A program made the position numbers and the translations under genes. Positions 5,731 to 6,183 of a DNA stretch of 6,183 bases are shown here, piece after piece. Every line of letters starts with the position of its first letter. Position 1 is the first letter of the stretch. The DNA is from Bacteroidales bacterium (GTDB taxonomy: Bacteria > Bacteroidota > Bacteroidia > Bacteroidales > UBA7960): contig SKNE01000170.1 of NCBI GenBank assembly GCA_007120675.1, positions 1 through 6,183 on the forward strand. The letters are read 5' to 3'. Under the pieces are notes generated by a model, which worked only from the letters and a program-made list of their open reading frames with translations, was not told the origin of the DNA and made no database searches.

Positions 5731-6183
5731 AAAAGGTTTACCTCTATTCACGCTACGAGAGGTTCTGGCACTGGACCCAGGCCTTCCTGATCCTGTTCCT
5801 GGCCCTCACAGGCTTCGAAGTGCATGGCTCCTACACCCTGTTCGGCTTCGAAAACGCCGTCAAGCTGCATAACAACGCCGCCTGGATCCTGATCGTGCTG
5901 ATCATCTTCACCATTTTCTGGCACTTTACCACCGGTGAATGGCGACAGTACCTGCCCACCATGGAAAACCTGCGGGCGCAGATTGAGTACTATGTCACGG
6001 GCATCTTTCGCAATGCCCCCCATCCCACAAGGAAATCAAGCCTCAGCAAGCTGAACCCCATGCAACGACTGGTGTACCTGGGACTGAAAGTGCTGTTCAT
6101 TCCCGTCATGGTGATCTCCGGTTTCGTTTATATGTTTTACCGCTACCAGCTGGATGGGGCCATACAGCAGATCGGCATCGGCA
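5727..6183 (+). CDS. Cytochrome b membrane subunit (b561/FdhI/thiosulfate reductase-like), 3' truncated by window
   Basis: The first 152 codons of an integral membrane cytochrome b, running off the window. The N-terminus RYERFWHWTQAFLILFLALTG (9-29) is the classic R..HW...TG pattern of the di-heme cytochrome b subunits of formate dehydrogenase, Ni/Fe-hydrogenase and thiosulfate reductase. His15 is the likely first heme ligand. A second conserved His lies at LHNNAAW (His48), with His66 at the end of helix two. Helices are near 17-35, 52-68 and 117-137; a fourth, with the remaining ligands, should lie beyond the window. These subunits oxidise quinol (or reduce quinone) and pass electrons to a periplasmic partner. 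Its ATG overlaps the octaheme stop codon (ATGA, 5727-5730), implying translational coupling and that the two proteins form one complex. Function in quinol-to-octaheme electron transfer is inferred from this context. No Shine-Dalgarno sequence is visible. Confidence 0.9.
   Translation, partial: MKKVYLYSRYERFWHWTQAFLILFLALTGFEVHGSYTLFGFENAVKLHNNAAWILIVLIIFTIFWHFTTGEWRQYLPTMENLRAQIEYYVTGIFRNAPHPTRKSSLSKLNPMQRLVYLGLKVLFIPVMVISGFVYMFYRYQLDGAIQQIGIG

Overview
The window looks like a piece of a G+C-rich chromosome from a member of the Bacteroidota, probably an environmental anaerobe or facultative respirer. Three observations support this. One upstream region carries a close match to the Bacteroidota sigma -7 element TAnnTTTG. 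None of the four visible gene starts has a clear Shine-Dalgarno sequence. The protein families present (an octaheme cytochrome with a cytochrome b, and an RND/LolA-like/outer-membrane barrel trio) are at home in such genomes. The phylum call is an inference. Third codon positions are strongly G/C, so long antisense open frames occur by chance and are not annotated.

Region 1 (1-3879) holds three genes on the + strand that read as one envelope transport operon. They are the C-terminal two thirds of an RND/MMPL-type inner-membrane exporter (cut by the window start), a periplasmic LolA-like 'outer membrane lipoprotein-sorting' protein 13 bases later, and an outer-membrane beta-barrel resembling DUF1302 proteins. 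Together they offer an inner-membrane pump, a periplasmic carrier with a lipid-binding fold, and an outer-membrane partner, which suggests movement of a lipid or other hydrophobic molecule across the envelope. The substrate cannot be read from the sequence. The barrel gene has a strange 5' end. About 85 codons of His/Pro/Arg/Gln-rich sequence precede an ordinary signal peptide, and this stretch is built from degenerate direct repeats with a 60-66 base period.

Region 2 (3880-4140) is intergenic. Its first part is G+C-rich with small inverted repeats. Its last ~80 bases are A+T-rich and contain the Bacteroidota-type promoter, followed by a 12-base palindrome that overlaps the next start codon.

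Region 3 (4141-6183) is a second operon for respiratory electron transfer. It encodes an octaheme c-type cytochrome of the tetrathionate reductase (OTR) family with eight CxxCH motifs and membrane helices at both ends. The next gene, overlapping it by ATGA and running off the window, encodes a di-heme-type cytochrome b membrane subunit. The likely arrangement is quinol oxidation by the cytochrome b feeding electrons to the periplasmic octaheme enzyme. OTR proteins reduce tetrathionate, nitrite or hydroxylamine in vitro, but the physiological acceptor here is unknown.

No RNA genes, insertion sequences, CRISPR arrays or origins were seen.
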